A stretch of DNA of 64,000 bases. Origin: Pisolithus tinctorius. Its lineage: Eukaryota > Basidiomycota > Agaricomycetes > Boletales > Pisolithaceae. The notes under the pieces were generated by a model. That model did no database searches and was not told the DNA's origin. It was given only the letters and a program-made list of their open reading frames with translations. Of the stretch, positions 63,339-64,000 are shown one piece after another; the stretch's first letter is position 1; each line of letters begins with the position of its first letter. The translations under genes were made by a program, and so were the position numbers. The DNA lies in contig JANFAH010000001.1 of assembly GCA_024663395.1 (NCBI GenBank), positions 1,798,001 through 1,862,000 of the forward strand, in the 5' to 3' direction.

Positions 63339-64000
63339 TGTGATTCCCACCCTGCCAATCTTATTAGAGGTGATAATAATGCGTGTGACACCCTCTTAAT
63401 AGAGGGAAAATACTATACTTTCTGCCTCCTTCAATATCTCTTCAATAATAATTGTACTTAGTGTGTAGTACTCCAGTAGCCCAGAGGAAATAGTACTCTA
63501 TTTATGCCATCTGACGTCGGTGGCAATGGCCACCCCCCCCCCCCCCCCACGCCCCCTCGTGCTCATTGCCAATGTCGGCTGACATCGGTGGCAGTTGCCA
63601 CCCTCCCGTGCTCGCTGTTGCCCATGACGAGCTCGTATTTTGTGTATATCTCCCCCAATTGTGTACCAATTTGCCTCGGACTTTCTTTACCTTACTTGGG
63701 AACACGTGACCGTTCTATTTGTTACTGGCTACCGCCAAACAGCGATGTCAGAAAGTGCTACCCTGCACGTGATGTATTTGTAATGTTGTTGTTGTATTTA
63801 TAGTTTTATGATGTCAGCGGTTGTCAGTGACAGCTGCTGCCCCTCACGCCCCCTCGCACTCGTTGTTACCAACGACGAGCTCATGTTTTGCACATATCTC
63901 CCTCAACTGTGCACCTATTAGTGTCGCATTTTCTTTACCTTACCTGGGAGCACATGACAGTACTCATACTTAATATCCCCTGCAGAGGTTGATGATTTTA
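63339..64000 (-). repeat. LTR-like repeat, inverted copy of 48,069-48,710
   Basis: It starts TGTGATTCCCACCCTGCC and runs to the window edge, matching the reverse complement of 48,069-48,710 nearly throughout, including the internal duplication and an expanded C/G run near 63,532-63,550. Many differences are C/T or G/A at CpG. It may be the LTR of an element continuing beyond the window. Confidence 0.65.

Overview
The window reads as nuclear DNA of a filamentous basidiomycete, most likely an Agaricomycete. The evidence is short (about 45-60 bp) GT..AG introns in nearly every gene, two different KDZ-type transposases with their cysteine clusters, a TNP2-like CACTA transposase, a fungal alpha-type kinase, Zn2Cys6-like proteins and Tad1-like LINE sequence. 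I see no ordinary housekeeping gene. Essentially the whole window is mobile DNA, its cargo genes, its nested insertions and satellite-like repeats.

Layout. 1-8,640: an EPT-repeat gene running off the left edge, a cargo-like gene (1,846-4,386, minus) and a divergent KDZ transposase pseudogene (4,987-8,638). 8,890-12,500: a degenerate minisatellite split by a solo LTR, then a broken Zn2Cys6-like gene. 12,920-29,590: a 43-bp GGGCCCGTC minisatellite split by a minus-strand Ty3/Gypsy element (14,019-28,615). That element's 3' LTR is itself split by a gag-only LTR element (14,710-18,962), and between pol and the 3' LTR it carries an intact antisense, intron-containing Zn2Cys6-like gene. 29,820-48,037: a second KDZ locus. 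Its transposase gene is split by a second gag-only LTR element (32,511-44,664). The gag of that element is split by an 8.1-kb terminal-inverted-repeat DNA transposon (33,181-41,276) carrying an alpha-kinase gene, an integrase-like gene and a third gene, and the integrase-like gene is split by another solo LTR. 48,069-55,911: an LTR-like repeat, a Gypsy pol fragment, a palindromic 65-bp minisatellite, a tRNA-like SINE head, foldback elements, a truncated LINE and an LTR. 56,405-62,807: an intact CACTA-type transposase followed by two divergent cargo-like genes. 63,339-64,000: an inverted copy of the repeat at 48,069.

Two threads link the regions. First, decay is strongly CpG-biased: the eleven premature stops I infer are all TGA at sites that read well as CGA (Arg), and the three imperfect target-site duplications each differ by one C-to-T change at a CpG. 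Second, the gag-only elements share the primer-binding site, the 3' hairpin/polypurine region and a 4-bp CG-centred target duplication with the full Gypsy element, as expected if Gypsy enzymes move them. Exon boundaries, family names and homologies come from reading alone; no search or alignment was run.
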